A stretch of 41,979 nt of DNA from an archaeon (GCA_021828185.1 JAKASI010000008.1:1-41979); one strand, 5' to 3'; positions 34,424-41,443 are shown, counted from the first letter of the stretch. Translations and numbers: made by a program. The notes: a model not told the origin generated them from the letters alone.

Positions 34424-35041
34424 CTAGAGGTTCGAAAGACGCAGCCGGCCGGCATCGGTCAATTCGTATACGAACGGCTTCGACGAGTCATTACGTCTCA
34501 CAAGACCAGACTCGAAGAGACCCTTCATGATCCGTGCAACATGTTCCCTAGACTTACCAAGGGCGTCTGTGAGCTGACGCGTGTTCCGGGAGGTCTCGCT
34601 GAGCAGTTTCAGAGCTGCCAACTGCGTCTCATCCAACCCGGCGATCTGCTTCGGGTTCGCCACGACAACCTGTGATGGGAGTTGTTCCTGTGACTCTGGC
34701 TGTTGCGCAATCTGGCCCTGGATGTGACTCGATGCCGGTTCGGCTTCTGAACGTGGGCCTGGCGGGGGCGTTCTAGGTGGTAAAGAAGGGCCAACGGCAG
34801 CCAGAGCAACCGAGGCTCCAGTCACCCTCGACTGAATCACCTCTACCCTGCCCATCATATCTAGAATGCGTTCATCTTGCTTCCTGAGGCGTTGTTCCAG
34901 CGAGGACCAGAGGTCGCGGCCAAGGTCAGTGGACGCATTGGCACGCTCGGAGATCTGTCTGTACTTGACAAGAAGGCCGACAGAAAGCGCGACGAAGAAG
35001 AACGAAATCGCCAAGAGGACAAGCGTCGTGATGTCAACCAT
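34424..35041 (-). CDS. Membrane-anchored winged-helix protein
   Basis: A 205 aa protein with an N-terminal TM helix (about 4-26), a helical segment (30-75), a low-complexity Pro/Gln/Ser linker (85-125) and a C-terminal MarR-like winged helix (about 130-205; TSRNTRQLTDALGKSREHVARI). The C-terminus faces the cytoplasm by the positive-inside rule. Membrane-tethered wHTH proteins can act as direct sensors or anchor DNA. The ATG at 35041 lies about 32 nt from a CTTAAAT box that is flanked by TGTGAC repeats. It borders the origin. Confidence 0.82.
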   Translation of the reverse strand: MVDITTLVLLAISFFFVALSVGLLVKYRQISERANASTDLGRDLWSSLEQRLRKQDERILDMMGRVEVIQSRVTGASVALAAVGPSLPPRTPPPGPRSEAEPASSHIQGQIAQQPESQEQLPSQVVVANPKQIAGLDETQLAALKLLSETSRNTRQLTDALGKSREHVARIMKGLFESGLVRRNDSSKPFVYELTDAGRLRLSNL

Positions 35042-35042
35042 C

Positions 35043-35084
35043 TGTGACCGCTACGTGACATCGAGTTGTGATTTAAGTGTGACG
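35043..35084 (-). repeat. Phased TGTGAC repeats around the promoter of the 34424 gene
   Basis: Four copies of TGTGAC or a one-base variant lie at 35043, 35054, 35068 and 35079, that is 11, 14 and 11 bp apart, all in the same direction. They surround the TATA-like box at about 35069-35078. Spacing near one helical turn suggests a protein bound along one DNA face, such as an autoregulator. Motif and spacing are seen; the function is inferred. Confidence 0.55.
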
Positions 35085-35261
35085 TCCAATTGGAACGGAC
35101 GTTGGAGGGGCTTGGGACCCGAGCGGCCGACGCTTCTCGCGGGATCGATGCCTACAAGACGCAACGCTCTCACCGCACAATCCTGGCCAACCCGCCGGAG
35201 CTTGGGCAAACACACAGGGCGCGGAGAGGCGGCCCCTACGCCCGTGATTCCCCTCGGAGAA
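35085..35261. other. Non-coding stretch with inverted repeats
   Basis: No convincing gene is seen here. Two short inverted repeats occur: ACGTCC/GGACGT around 35080-35104 and GTGATTC/GAATCAC at about 35242-35263, the latter next to the end of the 35262 gene, where it may act as a 3' structure. Confidence 0.4.
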
Positions 35262-35618
35262 TCACACCACGATTCTTTGAATAAGAGCACGCAACACCCC
35301 GGCAAGCTGAGCCGTTTCCTCGTCAGAAAGCTCCCTGAGCTCACCTCCGGCAACGTCCAGCAGCCGGCGGACGTCTTCTGTCTTAATCACCCCTATCCAG
35401 AGCCCGATCAGGAGCGTGGCTATGGACCCGCGAACGTTCTCTCTTGCCTGCTGCACCGTTCGGAAGTACGATCCAACGGTGACGGGCTTTGAGGCTCCTT
35501 TCGCCGCAGCTTCCCTATACTTCATCTCACCGTTAGCAACTCGGAGATAACTTTCTAGGGCCTCGAGTTGCCTCGAGGTCAGCGTGGATACATCCACAAG
35601 TTGTTCTGGCAGGCCCAT
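35262..35618 (-). CDS. Uncharacterised 118 aa protein, possibly HTH
   Basis: A mostly helical protein. LTSRQLEALESYLRVANGEMKYREAAAKG followed by TVGSYFRTVQQARENV recalls a sigma-region-4-like HTH in which the second part would be the recognition helix. A hydrophobic stretch IATLLIGLWIGVI follows, probably a buried helix. The ATG at 35618 has GGTGGGGG upstream and an AT-rich TATA region at 35641-35652. No family is recognised; the origin-side position and HTH look suggest a regulator. Confidence 0.7.
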   Translation of the reverse strand: MGLPEQLVDVSTLTSRQLEALESYLRVANGEMKYREAAAKGASKPVTVGSYFRTVQQARENVRGSIATLLIGLWIGVIKTEDVRRLLDVAGGELRELSDEETAQLAGVLRALIQRIVV

Positions 35619-35811
35619 GCCCCCACCCTGTCTACGGTTTTGTATTAATAGTTCCTAGCCTTGTTTTTGTAGAAAAGATGGAGATTGGTGGTGGTTCATA
35701 AGAAAAACGCACTTTCCAACGCAGAACATAGAACAATTCTAATGTCCACCTTGGGGCGCATGAGACGCTACCTTATCTACTTCAAGTAACAGACGAGCGG
35801 GGGAGAAAGGC
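35619..35811. promoter_or_regulatory. AT-rich intergenic region between divergent genes
   Basis: This region is clearly richer in A and T than most of the window. TATTAATA (about 35642-35649) fits a minus-strand promoter for the 118 aa gene. The plus-strand promoter for elf1 is less clear (TTATCT near 35773). No RNA gene or coding frame is evident. Confidence 0.5.
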
Positions 35812-36072
35812 ATGGGTAGGAGACGCAAGAAGACCCTTCGAGTGGTGCACAGGACCCTGCCATCGGTCTTTGCGTGCCCCCGATGCGGGCTGATTTCAAT
35901 TCGCATCACATCTGAACAAGATTCCACATCACAGGACTTTGTGTTTCGTGTCACATGTGGAAACCCCAACTGCCCACTGCACGCAGGGAGAGAGATGCGA
36001 TACTCGACGAAAAGGGCTAACATAGACGTCTACAACACCTTCGTAGACGACTACGCCAAAGCCGGGGTCTGA
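35812..36072 (+). CDS. Elf1-like transcription elongation factor
   Basis: An 86 aa zinc-ribbon protein like eukaryotic Elf1 and its archaeal homologues. It starts with the basic tail MGRRRKKTLRVV, has CPRCG (about 22-26) and CGNPNC (about 49-54) as the C4 zinc site, and ends with the conserved-looking YSTKRANIDVYNTFVDDY. It would bind RNA polymerase during elongation. The ATG at 35812 is preceded by GGGAGAAAGG. GGGP synthase starts one nt after its stop, so they form an operon. Confidence 0.85.
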   Translation: MGRRRKKTLRVVHRTLPSVFACPRCGLISIRITSEQDSTSQDFVFRVTCGNPNCPLHAGREMRYSTKRANIDVYNTFVDDYAKAGV

Positions 36073-36073
36073 C

Positions 36074-36850
36074 TTGATCGAGCCTGGCCCAGTAGAGAAA
36101 CTTCTCACTCAAAGAGCGAAGCGTGGACCACTGGTTGCAGCTCTGATAGACCCAGAAGACTTCTCTTCTAGGCAGGCCGCTGACACGGCAGCCAAGGCCA
36201 TTCATGTCGGCGCCTCGCTAATCTTGGTCGGCGGTTCGACTCTGGCAAGTCAAGGGAAGCTCGACGGGGTCGTGAGGTCAGTCCAAGGTCACATCAAGTC
36301 ACACGATGGTCACAACAAATCACGCAAAGTACCCGTAGTTCTCTTCCCAGGCAACATCACAGGCGTCTCACACTATGCCGACGCAATCCTCTTCAGCTCA
36401 CTCCTGAATTCAACAAATCCCTACTTCATTATTGGAGCCCAAGCCCTCGGAGCCGTCGAAGTATACAAGAGCCGGATTGAAAGCATCCCAATGGGCTACC
36501 TGGTTTTCGGGAACAACAGTGCGACGAGCTTCATCGGCCAGGTCAACAGCATTCCTCCGTCGAAGCCTAACCTCGCAGTGATCTATGCGCTAGCTGCCCA
36601 GTACCTTGGCATGCGGACCTTGTACTTGGAAGCGGGCAGCGGCGCAGGGGAACCAGTCTCCCAGGAGACCATCCACTCTGTGAGAAGGCTGTACAGCGGA
36701 CTCTTGCTTGTGGGTGGTGGTATTACAACACCCGACGCCGCAGCCAGCGCGGCGAAGGCGGGTGCGGACATACTCGTAGTCGGCAACCTACTGCAGTCTC
36801 CCGAGTTCGAAAACACACTTTATCAGATTGTCAGAGCCACGAGGCGCTAG
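36074..36850 (+). CDS. Geranylgeranylglyceryl phosphate synthase
   Basis: Makes the first ether bond of archaeal lipids from geranylgeranyl diphosphate and sn-glycerol-1-phosphate. The TIM barrel shows LIDPEDF at the start, VVLFPGNITGVS (about 87-98), YLEAGSGAGEPV and LLVGGGITTPDAA, then VVGNLLQ. At 258 aa it is slightly long: residues about 70-85 (VQGHIKSHDGHNKSRK) look like an insertion and are encoded by phased GTCACA repeats. The TTG at 36074 directly follows elf1. Base composition seems lower in GC than in neighbouring genes. Confidence 0.92.
   Translation: MIEPGPVEKLLTQRAKRGPLVAALIDPEDFSSRQAADTAAKAIHVGASLILVGGSTLASQGKLDGVVRSVQGHIKSHDGHNKSRKVPVVLFPGNITGVSHYADAILFSSLLNSTNPYFIIGAQALGAVEVYKSRIESIPMGYLVFGNNSATSFIGQVNSIPPSKPNLAVIYALAAQYLGMRTLYLEAGSGAGEPVSQETIHSVRRLYSGLLLVGGGITTPDAAASAAKAGADILVVGNLLQSPEFENTLYQIVRATRR
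36288..36323 (+). repeat. Phased GTCACA repeats inside the GGGP synthase gene
   Basis: GTCACA occurs at 36288, 36298 and 36309, and a TCAC copy at 36320, so the spacing is 10, 11 and 11 bp. The same hexamer (as TGTGAC) is repeated at 35043-35084. It encodes the SH/GH-rich insertion of the enzyme. Confidence 0.6.
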
Positions 36851-36973
36851 CCCACACCAACCCTTCCGTGCTCATCGGCTGCGCCAACCGCAGTCATGCT
36901 CGGAACTACCCTTTCATCGGGCGTCTTCGACGCAGGCCCAGGTTTTTCCGTCGCCAATATCAGGTCGTCAGCC
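36851..36973. other. Intergenic region before HAD phosphatase
   Basis: Mostly unremarkable. CAATATC at about 36954-36960 may belong to the promoter of the next gene. An ATG at 36896 is in frame with the HAD gene but would add residues without family similarity. Confidence 0.4.
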
Positions 36974-37630
36974 ATGAGAGCGTCGGCGGTCATGTTCGAT
37001 TGGGACGGGGTCCTGATCGACTCCCTTGGTGCCAGCTTCAACGTCTACAACAAGATCTTCGCCAGGCTCGGCGTCAGACAGCTCACCAACGACGAATTCC
37101 TCGAGTACCAGAGCCCCAACTGGTACGACTTCTACCAGAAGGTTGGACTTCCCGAGCGGCTCTGGAAGGAGGCCGACGACGACTGGGTCAAGCTCTATGA
37201 CGAGGAGAGGCCTGTCCTGCACCCAGACGCATTGAGCTGCCTCACCGCCTTGAAAGACCAAAGGTTCAGCCTCGCCCTTGTTTCTAACGGGTCGAAGGAC
37301 CGCATCTCACTGGAGCTCAAGAGGTTCAGAGTGCGGTCGTTTTTCGACTCGGTCGAATTCGGGACAACGAAGGAGCGCCTCAAACCGTCGCCCTTCATGC
37401 TGGAAAAGACGCTTGTAGCACTCGGGCTGAAGCCTGAGCACGCGGTCTACGTCGGGGACTCCCCTGCCGACATCCAGGCTGCTAGGAACGCCGGGGTAGT
37501 GTCCATTGCCCTGGCCCGGGGTCCCATTCAGGCAGCAAGGCTGAGAACGGAGGGGCCCGACCACTTGTTCAGAGGGCTCGAAGAAATGACCGCCTTCCTG
37601 ACCAACGGACCGACGTCATCCAGCCGCTGA
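36974..37630 (+). CDS. HAD-superfamily hydrolase (phosphoglycolate phosphatase-like)
   Basis: A 218 aa HAD phosphatase. Motif I MFDWDGVLIDS holds the Asp nucleophile and general acid, motif II is LVSNGS, motif III lies around KERLKPSP and motif IV is VYVGDSPADIQAA. A helical cap sits between motifs I and II (about 20-85), as in class I phosphoglycolate phosphatase and beta-phosphoglucomutase types. The substrate cannot be inferred. I use the ATG at 36974; upstream ATG at 36896 is less likely. Confidence 0.88.
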   Translation: MRASAVMFDWDGVLIDSLGASFNVYNKIFARLGVRQLTNDEFLEYQSPNWYDFYQKVGLPERLWKEADDDWVKLYDEERPVLHPDALSCLTALKDQRFSLALVSNGSKDRISLELKRFRVRSFFDSVEFGTTKERLKPSPFMLEKTLVALGLKPEHAVYVGDSPADIQAARNAGVVSIALARGPIQAARLRTEGPDHLFRGLEEMTAFLTNGPTSSSR

Positions 37631-37688
37631 AACCCACGCCAGAAACCCCGAACAGTTAAGAATCGAGTTCGGTCGGTGCCGGCCGAGT

Positions 37689-37775
37689 GCCACGGTGGCT
37701 CAGTGGCTAGAGCGCCACCTTGGTATGCATCGCCCAAACAGGTGGATGTCGTGGGTCCGAATCCCACCCGTGGCT
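37689..37775 (+). tRNA. tRNA-Thr (GGT) with a 14 nt intron
   Basis: Acceptor GCCACGG/CCGTGGC, discriminator T, D-arm GCTC...GAGC, anticodon stem CCACC/GGTGG, T-arm GTGGG-TCCGAAT-CCCAC. The 21 nt anticodon loop holds a 14 nt intron (37726-37739) at position 37/38, leaving TTGGTAA with anticodon GGT. The bulge-helix-bulge is regular: TTGG/CCAA helix, bulges TAT and ACA, and a 2 bp GC/GC distal helix. CCA is not encoded. A TTAAG box lies about 31 nt upstream. Confidence 0.95.
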
Positions 37776-37949
37776 CTCACAGCTTCGGCACCATTCAGGC
37801 GCTCTGTATCCAACTGCTTCGGCAACCCAGTGCAATCGGCTCTCTAGGAAGCACCCCCACAGCTCTTCGTCCCCGGCCCTAGTATTTCCCAAGTCTCCGA
37901 AGCAACTCGCAACCACCCATTTGGGCAGCTCTCGAGAGAACAGGTTTGT
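37776..37949. other. Spacer between tRNA-Thr and tRNA-Met
   Basis: I see no supported gene or RNA in this stretch. Reading frames crossing it also run through the tRNA genes and lack start signals. Confidence 0.5.
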
Positions 37950-38085
37950 TGGTGCCGAGGGAGGGAGCCGCGCCTCAAGGAGGCTTCGCGCCCTCGACCC
38001 CCAGATCACTCTTCCCAGCCCAGGATTATGAGTTTCACCCTGACGGGTGTAGCCTGGTGCCATAACTAGGCTAGGCCACCTCGGC
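37950..38085 (-). tRNA. tRNA-Met (CAT) with three introns, CCA encoded
   Basis: A 136 nt gene. The acceptor GCCGAGG pairs with CCTCGGC, the discriminator is A, and CCA is encoded (37950-37952). Three introns are placed by bulge-helix-bulge folding: 20 nt at 38034-38053 (position 30/31; helix CACC/GGTG, bulges AGG and AAA), 20 nt at 38007-38026 (37/38; stem TCCT/GGGA distal, bulges TAA and TGA) and 18 nt at 37967-37984 (59/60; helix CGCG/CGCG, bulges AAG and GCT). After removal the anticodon arm is CCAGA-CTCATAA-TCTGG, the variable loop GGGTC and the T-arm GAGGG-CGCGAAT-CCCTC. The T-loop has CG where TT is standard. A CAT anticodon could also belong to tRNA-Ile2. A TTTTATC box lies about 28 nt upstream. 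Confidence 0.85.
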
Positions 38086-38190
38086 ACTGGGCACGCCGTC
38101 GGACCTTGGGGATAAAAGGCTCATCAGGAGAGCGGAACCAGGCCGATTCCCAGCAACGCTTAATATCGGACACGACTCGCGGAGCCCAGT

Positions 38191-38322
38191 TTGCAGATTC
38201 CGTTCCTTGACCTCAACGGCTACTACAATTTCATCAGCACGACAATGATAGTTCTCTTCGTCGTGGCCCTTGTGATAGTCTTCGTCTACGAGTACGAGGC
38301 CCTGCGGCGTTCGAAGAGCTAG
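38191..38322 (+). CDS. Small single-TM protein
   Basis: A 43 aa frame from TTG at 38191 to TAG. It starts QIPFLDLNGYYNF, has one TM helix (about 16-33; MIVLFVVALVIVFVY) and a short charged tail EYEALRRSKS. A TTAATAT box lies 27 nt upstream, matching the leaderless promoters elsewhere. Its stop codon shares CTAG with the stop of the convergent RPA gene. Function unknown. Confidence 0.6.
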   Translation: MQIPFLDLNGYYNFISTTMIVLFVVALVIVFVYEYEALRRSKS

Positions 38323-39719
38323 GCGCCGTTCCCGAGCCGTTCCATCACGCTCTGGTTGGACAACTGAAGGTCCCATCCCCCCATCCGAGTGGCCTTCGGC
38401 ACGACTCCGACCAGCCTAAGCCTCTGACCCGGCTGGACTCCCGACACCCTTCCCGAAAGGTCCCTCCACGCCACTAGCTTGATGTCACCAGTATCGTCTC
38501 CGACCACCAGTTCTCCCTTCTTCACCATGGTGCCGTCCTTGAGGCGGACATCTTCTACGCTCCCATGCGACAGGGCGATGACCTCTACCATGATCTGGAC
38601 ATCCTCCTCTTTCACTTCTTTGAGCTTGGTAGCCAGCTCTTCGAGCCCCGGGTATGAGCGGTCGTTCACAATCCGGACCGAATCAACACTCGTGCAGCGC
38701 AACTTCCCTCCGGCGACCTCATCGGGGGCGACTTCAATCAGGTCGCCCTGGCCCGGCTCCTTCACCCCCCGGCCGAGCTCGACGACTTTTACGCGCCGGT
38801 CTTTACCGACGCCTAGTACGAGTTTGACCGCCGGACTCGAACTCGTGGCCGCGACCCTGAATTCATGTCTCGGGGCCGCCTCTCCGGCCGACACTGTACT
38901 GCCCGCGTCACCATGCAGCTCGAACTCGCCAGTGTTGGAGCGCCTGGACCTGACGCTCGTGACGAGGACTTGCTGTCCCCGCCTCAGCTGGGGCTGCGCG
39001 ACCGGGCTCCAGATTACGACCCTGGTCTCCTTTCCTCCGTCGCGGACTAACCCAAACTGAAAGAGCGAGCCTTCAGAGCCGTCGCTCCTGACGAACTCAC
39101 TATAGCGTGGTTCCGAGCCAACGACTCCCTCTACCGCGATATACTGTTCTTCCTTGGTCATGACGGGGGTCTTCTGTATCAGCGTCGTAATTGAAGGGAG
39201 CCTTGCAACCACCTTCTCGTCGGCAATCAACTCGATCTTCCCTCTCTTCCCTAGGTTCAGATTCGGCTTCCCATCCAGACCCTGCTTCACATAGGCGCTG
39301 GCGACTCTCACCGGCAAGTCGACCTTGAGCCCGAGTTTTGACACCTGCTCCAGCCCTTCCTCCCACACAGTAAGCCTGACCGAGTCCCGACCGTCGAAGA
39401 GGACGAGCCGCCTGTACTTCCCCGTGCCCCCGTCCTTCTTGTTGTAACTCGATTCAGGATAGACCGCGAGGACCCTGGCCGCGACGGTGATGTCGTTCGC
39501 CCCGATGTAGACGTCCTTGATTGTAAGGTCAGAAGACGCGCCGTCCTTGCGGAGAGAGACGCCCATCTCCCCGGCAACTAGGAAGAGCGCGCCCTGATCA
39601 GTGAGATAACCTGCGCCCACCGTCTTCTTCTTCTGTTCGATGCGACTCAACGCATCTTCTCTAGTAAGCTCAGGCCTTTGCTGGAGCAGTTCCTCCAGCA
39701 GCGCTTCGAAGTCGTACAT
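38319..39719 (-). CDS. Replication protein A (multi-OB-fold ssDNA-binding protein)
   Basis: A 466 aa single-stranded DNA-binding protein. After an N-terminal helical unit (1-30, LLEELLQQRPELTREDALSRI) there are several OB folds, at about 65-170, 190-280 and 355-460, each with the typical WxxG-less archaeal pattern such as VRLTVWEEGLE, TRVVIWSPVA and IKLVAWRDLSG. No zinc finger is seen. It protects ssDNA at forks and during repair and would work with the PolD subunits here. The ATG at 39719 lies 2 nt after the aminotransferase stop, so both share a transcript. Confidence 0.9.
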   Translation of the reverse strand: MYDFEALLEELLQQRPELTREDALSRIEQKKKTVGAGYLTDQGALFLVAGEMGVSLRKDGASSDLTIKDVYIGANDITVAARVLAVYPESSYNKKDGGTGKYRRLVLFDGRDSVRLTVWEEGLEQVSKLGLKVDLPVRVASAYVKQGLDGKPNLNLGKRGKIELIADEKVVARLPSITTLIQKTPVMTKEEQYIAVEGVVGSEPRYSEFVRSDGSEGSLFQFGLVRDGGKETRVVIWSPVAQPQLRRGQQVLVTSVRSRRSNTGEFELHGDAGSTVSAGEAAPRHEFRVAATSSSPAVKLVLGVGKDRRVKVVELGRGVKEPGQGDLIEVAPDEVAGGKLRCTSVDSVRIVNDRSYPGLEELATKLKEVKEEDVQIMVEVIALSHGSVEDVRLKDGTMVKKGELVVGDDTGDIKLVAWRDLSGRVSGVQPGQRLRLVGVVPKATRMGGWDLQLSNQSVMERLGNGA

Positions 39720-39721
39720 GC

Positions 39722-41071
39722 CTACGCTTTGGTGGTCGCGGCATTGACAGCGGCGATGCCCTCTTCCATGACGTCCAGCCCCTCGTCCATCACATCTTCG
39801 GTGATGTTGAGCGGAGGCACGAAGCGAAGGGTGTTGCGGCCAGCCAAAATCACAAGGGCGCCGTGGTGGAAGCAGTAGTCGATGATCCGGTGGGCTTCCT
39901 CCTCTCCTCTCGTCTTGCTCTTCTTGTCCTTCACTATCTCTACGCCCAGGAAGAGTCCCATCCCTCTGACGTCGCCGACGATTTCATACTTCTCTTTCAT
40001 CTCGAGGAACCTCTCCCTCGCTTTCGCGCCCATCCGTTTCGCGTTCTCCATCAACCTCTCCGTCTTGATCACGTCTAGCGTCGCAAGGGCCGCCTGGACG
40101 GCCACCGGGTTGGCTCCGAAAGTAGAAGCGTGCTGGCCCGGCTTCCAGCTTTCCATAATCTCGGCCTTGGCTACGGTGGCGCTCAGGGGGAGCCCCGACG
40201 CGATTCCTTTTGCGATGGTCACGACATCAGGGACGATGCCATAGTGTTCGATTCCAAGGAACTTGCCCGTCCTCCCGACCCCCGTCTGAATCTCGTCGTC
40301 GACGAAGAGGACTCCCTCTTTCCTGAGGAACTCCATCTTCCTGAAGTATTCGGGTGGCGCCGGCACGTATCCGCCCTCACCCTGTATGGACTCGAAGAAG
40401 TACGCCGCGACCTCGTCTACCGGGACGAACTTCTCAAGATATTGCTCCTTGAAGTAGTCTATACAGTAGTAGTCGCATTCGGGGAAGGTCTGCTTCCACG
40501 GGCATCTGTAACAGTATGGGAACGGGAAGTGGACCACGTCGGGGATCAGCGGCAGCGAGCCCCTTCTCTGCATTGGTTTGCTGGCAGTCAGGCTCAGCGC
40601 CCCCATGGTTCTCCCATGGAAGGCACCGGAGTGTGCCAGGAAGGTCGTCCTTCGGGTGTGATTTCTCGTGAGCTTCATTGCGGCCTCGATGGCTTCAGCG
40701 CCGCTGTTGCCATAGTATACCATCTTCCTCCCGCCGGGGATCAGTGGGAAGAGCTTCTCTGACAACTCGATTAGGTTGTCGTAGTAGAAGTCGGTGTAAG
40801 AGAAGTGGATGAACTTCTCCGCCTGGCTCTTTATTGCCTGGACTACTTTGGGGTGAGTCGAGCCGGTGCTGAGCACCGCTATTCCAGCCGCGAAGTCGAT
40901 GAACTGGTTCCCATCGACGTCTTTGACGAGCGCTCCGTGGGCTGACTCGACTACGAGAGGGTAGAACCGTGAGAAAGAAGGCGCGATATCCTTGGCGGAA
41001 TTCCTGACCACGGCGCTGGCCTTGGGGCCTGGGAGCCTGCCTTCGACCTTCGCGAACTTCCTAGATTTCAA
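39722..41071 (-). CDS. Class III aminotransferase (GABA/ornithine type or related racemase)
   Basis: A 449 aa fold-type I PLP enzyme. The PLP Lys is in TIAKGIASGLPLS (about 287), the cofactor-binding Asp in LFVDDEIQTGVGRTGKF, and YYGNSGAEAIEAAMKL and FHGRTMGALSLT bind the cofactor phosphate. A Cys/Pro-rich insert PYCYRCPWKQTFPEC (about 190-204) is unusual. Archaeal homologues include GABA and ornithine aminotransferases and amino acid racemases, so the reaction is uncertain. The TTG at 41071 is about 33 nt from an ATTTTAG box. RPA follows after 2 nt. Confidence 0.88.
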   Translation of the reverse strand: MKSRKFAKVEGRLPGPKASAVVRNSAKDIAPSFSRFYPLVVESAHGALVKDVDGNQFIDFAAGIAVLSTGSTHPKVVQAIKSQAEKFIHFSYTDFYYDNLIELSEKLFPLIPGGRKMVYYGNSGAEAIEAAMKLTRNHTRRTTFLAHSGAFHGRTMGALSLTASKPMQRRGSLPLIPDVVHFPFPYCYRCPWKQTFPECDYYCIDYFKEQYLEKFVPVDEVAAYFFESIQGEGGYVPAPPEYFRKMEFLRKEGVLFVDDEIQTGVGRTGKFLGIEHYGIVPDVVTIAKGIASGLPLSATVAKAEIMESWKPGQHASTFGANPVAVQAALATLDVIKTERLMENAKRMGAKARERFLEMKEKYEIVGDVRGMGLFLGVEIVKDKKSKTRGEEEAHRIIDYCFHHGALVILAGRNTLRFVPPLNITEDVMDEGLDVMEEGIAAVNAATTKA

Positions 41072-41158
41072 AGAAACCTGGGGCTCGCTTGAGAAATGTG
41101 GCTAAAATCCTTTACCCGAATCCACAGTGAAAGATAGATCCTGGGGTTGAAACTGACG

Positions 41159-41443
41159 CTAGACAGGTATCGACAGCTCTATTTCGAGCACGGGAAGGTT
41201 GAGTTGCCTACCATCCCGCGAGGTTACGTTCTCCCCGTCGATGGTTATGTTGGAGATTTGGACGTTGCTCATGAAGCGCTTCCTGAGCACCTGAGCGACC
41301 TCCACGGACATGTTGATGGCCTCACCTCTGGCCCTGAGGACCACCTTCCTTGCACCACCATTGAACATGGTGATGCAGGCGGTCACATAGTTCAGGAGGG
41401 GCTTGCTTTGGCCGACGATGACTGTCTTCGTCTCTTCAGACAT
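41159..41443 (-). CDS. albA: DNA/RNA-binding protein Alba
   Basis: A 94 aa chromatin protein that coats DNA and also binds RNA. The signature VIVGQSKPLLNYVTACITMF contains the Lys (here SKP) that is acetylated in Sulfolobus Alba. The rest (VVLRARGEAINMSVEVAQVLRKRF) is conserved. The ATG at 41443 is about 28 nt from an ATTTATAAG box (41466-41476), a strong promoter fitting an abundant protein. Confidence 0.93.
   Translation of the reverse strand: MSEETKTVIVGQSKPLLNYVTACITMFNGGARKVVLRARGEAINMSVEVAQVLRKRFMSNVQISNITIDGENVTSRDGRQLNLPVLEIELSIPV

Noticed and set aside
35085..35261. tRNA or snoRNA-like RNA gene in the non-coding stretch
   Set aside because: The inverted repeats do not form a cloverleaf, and no C/D box pair or T-loop motif is present.
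37707..38087. 126 codon minus-strand frame covering the tRNA spacer
   Set aside because: It runs through both tRNA-Thr and tRNA-Met and has no start signal; the RNA genes are far better supported.
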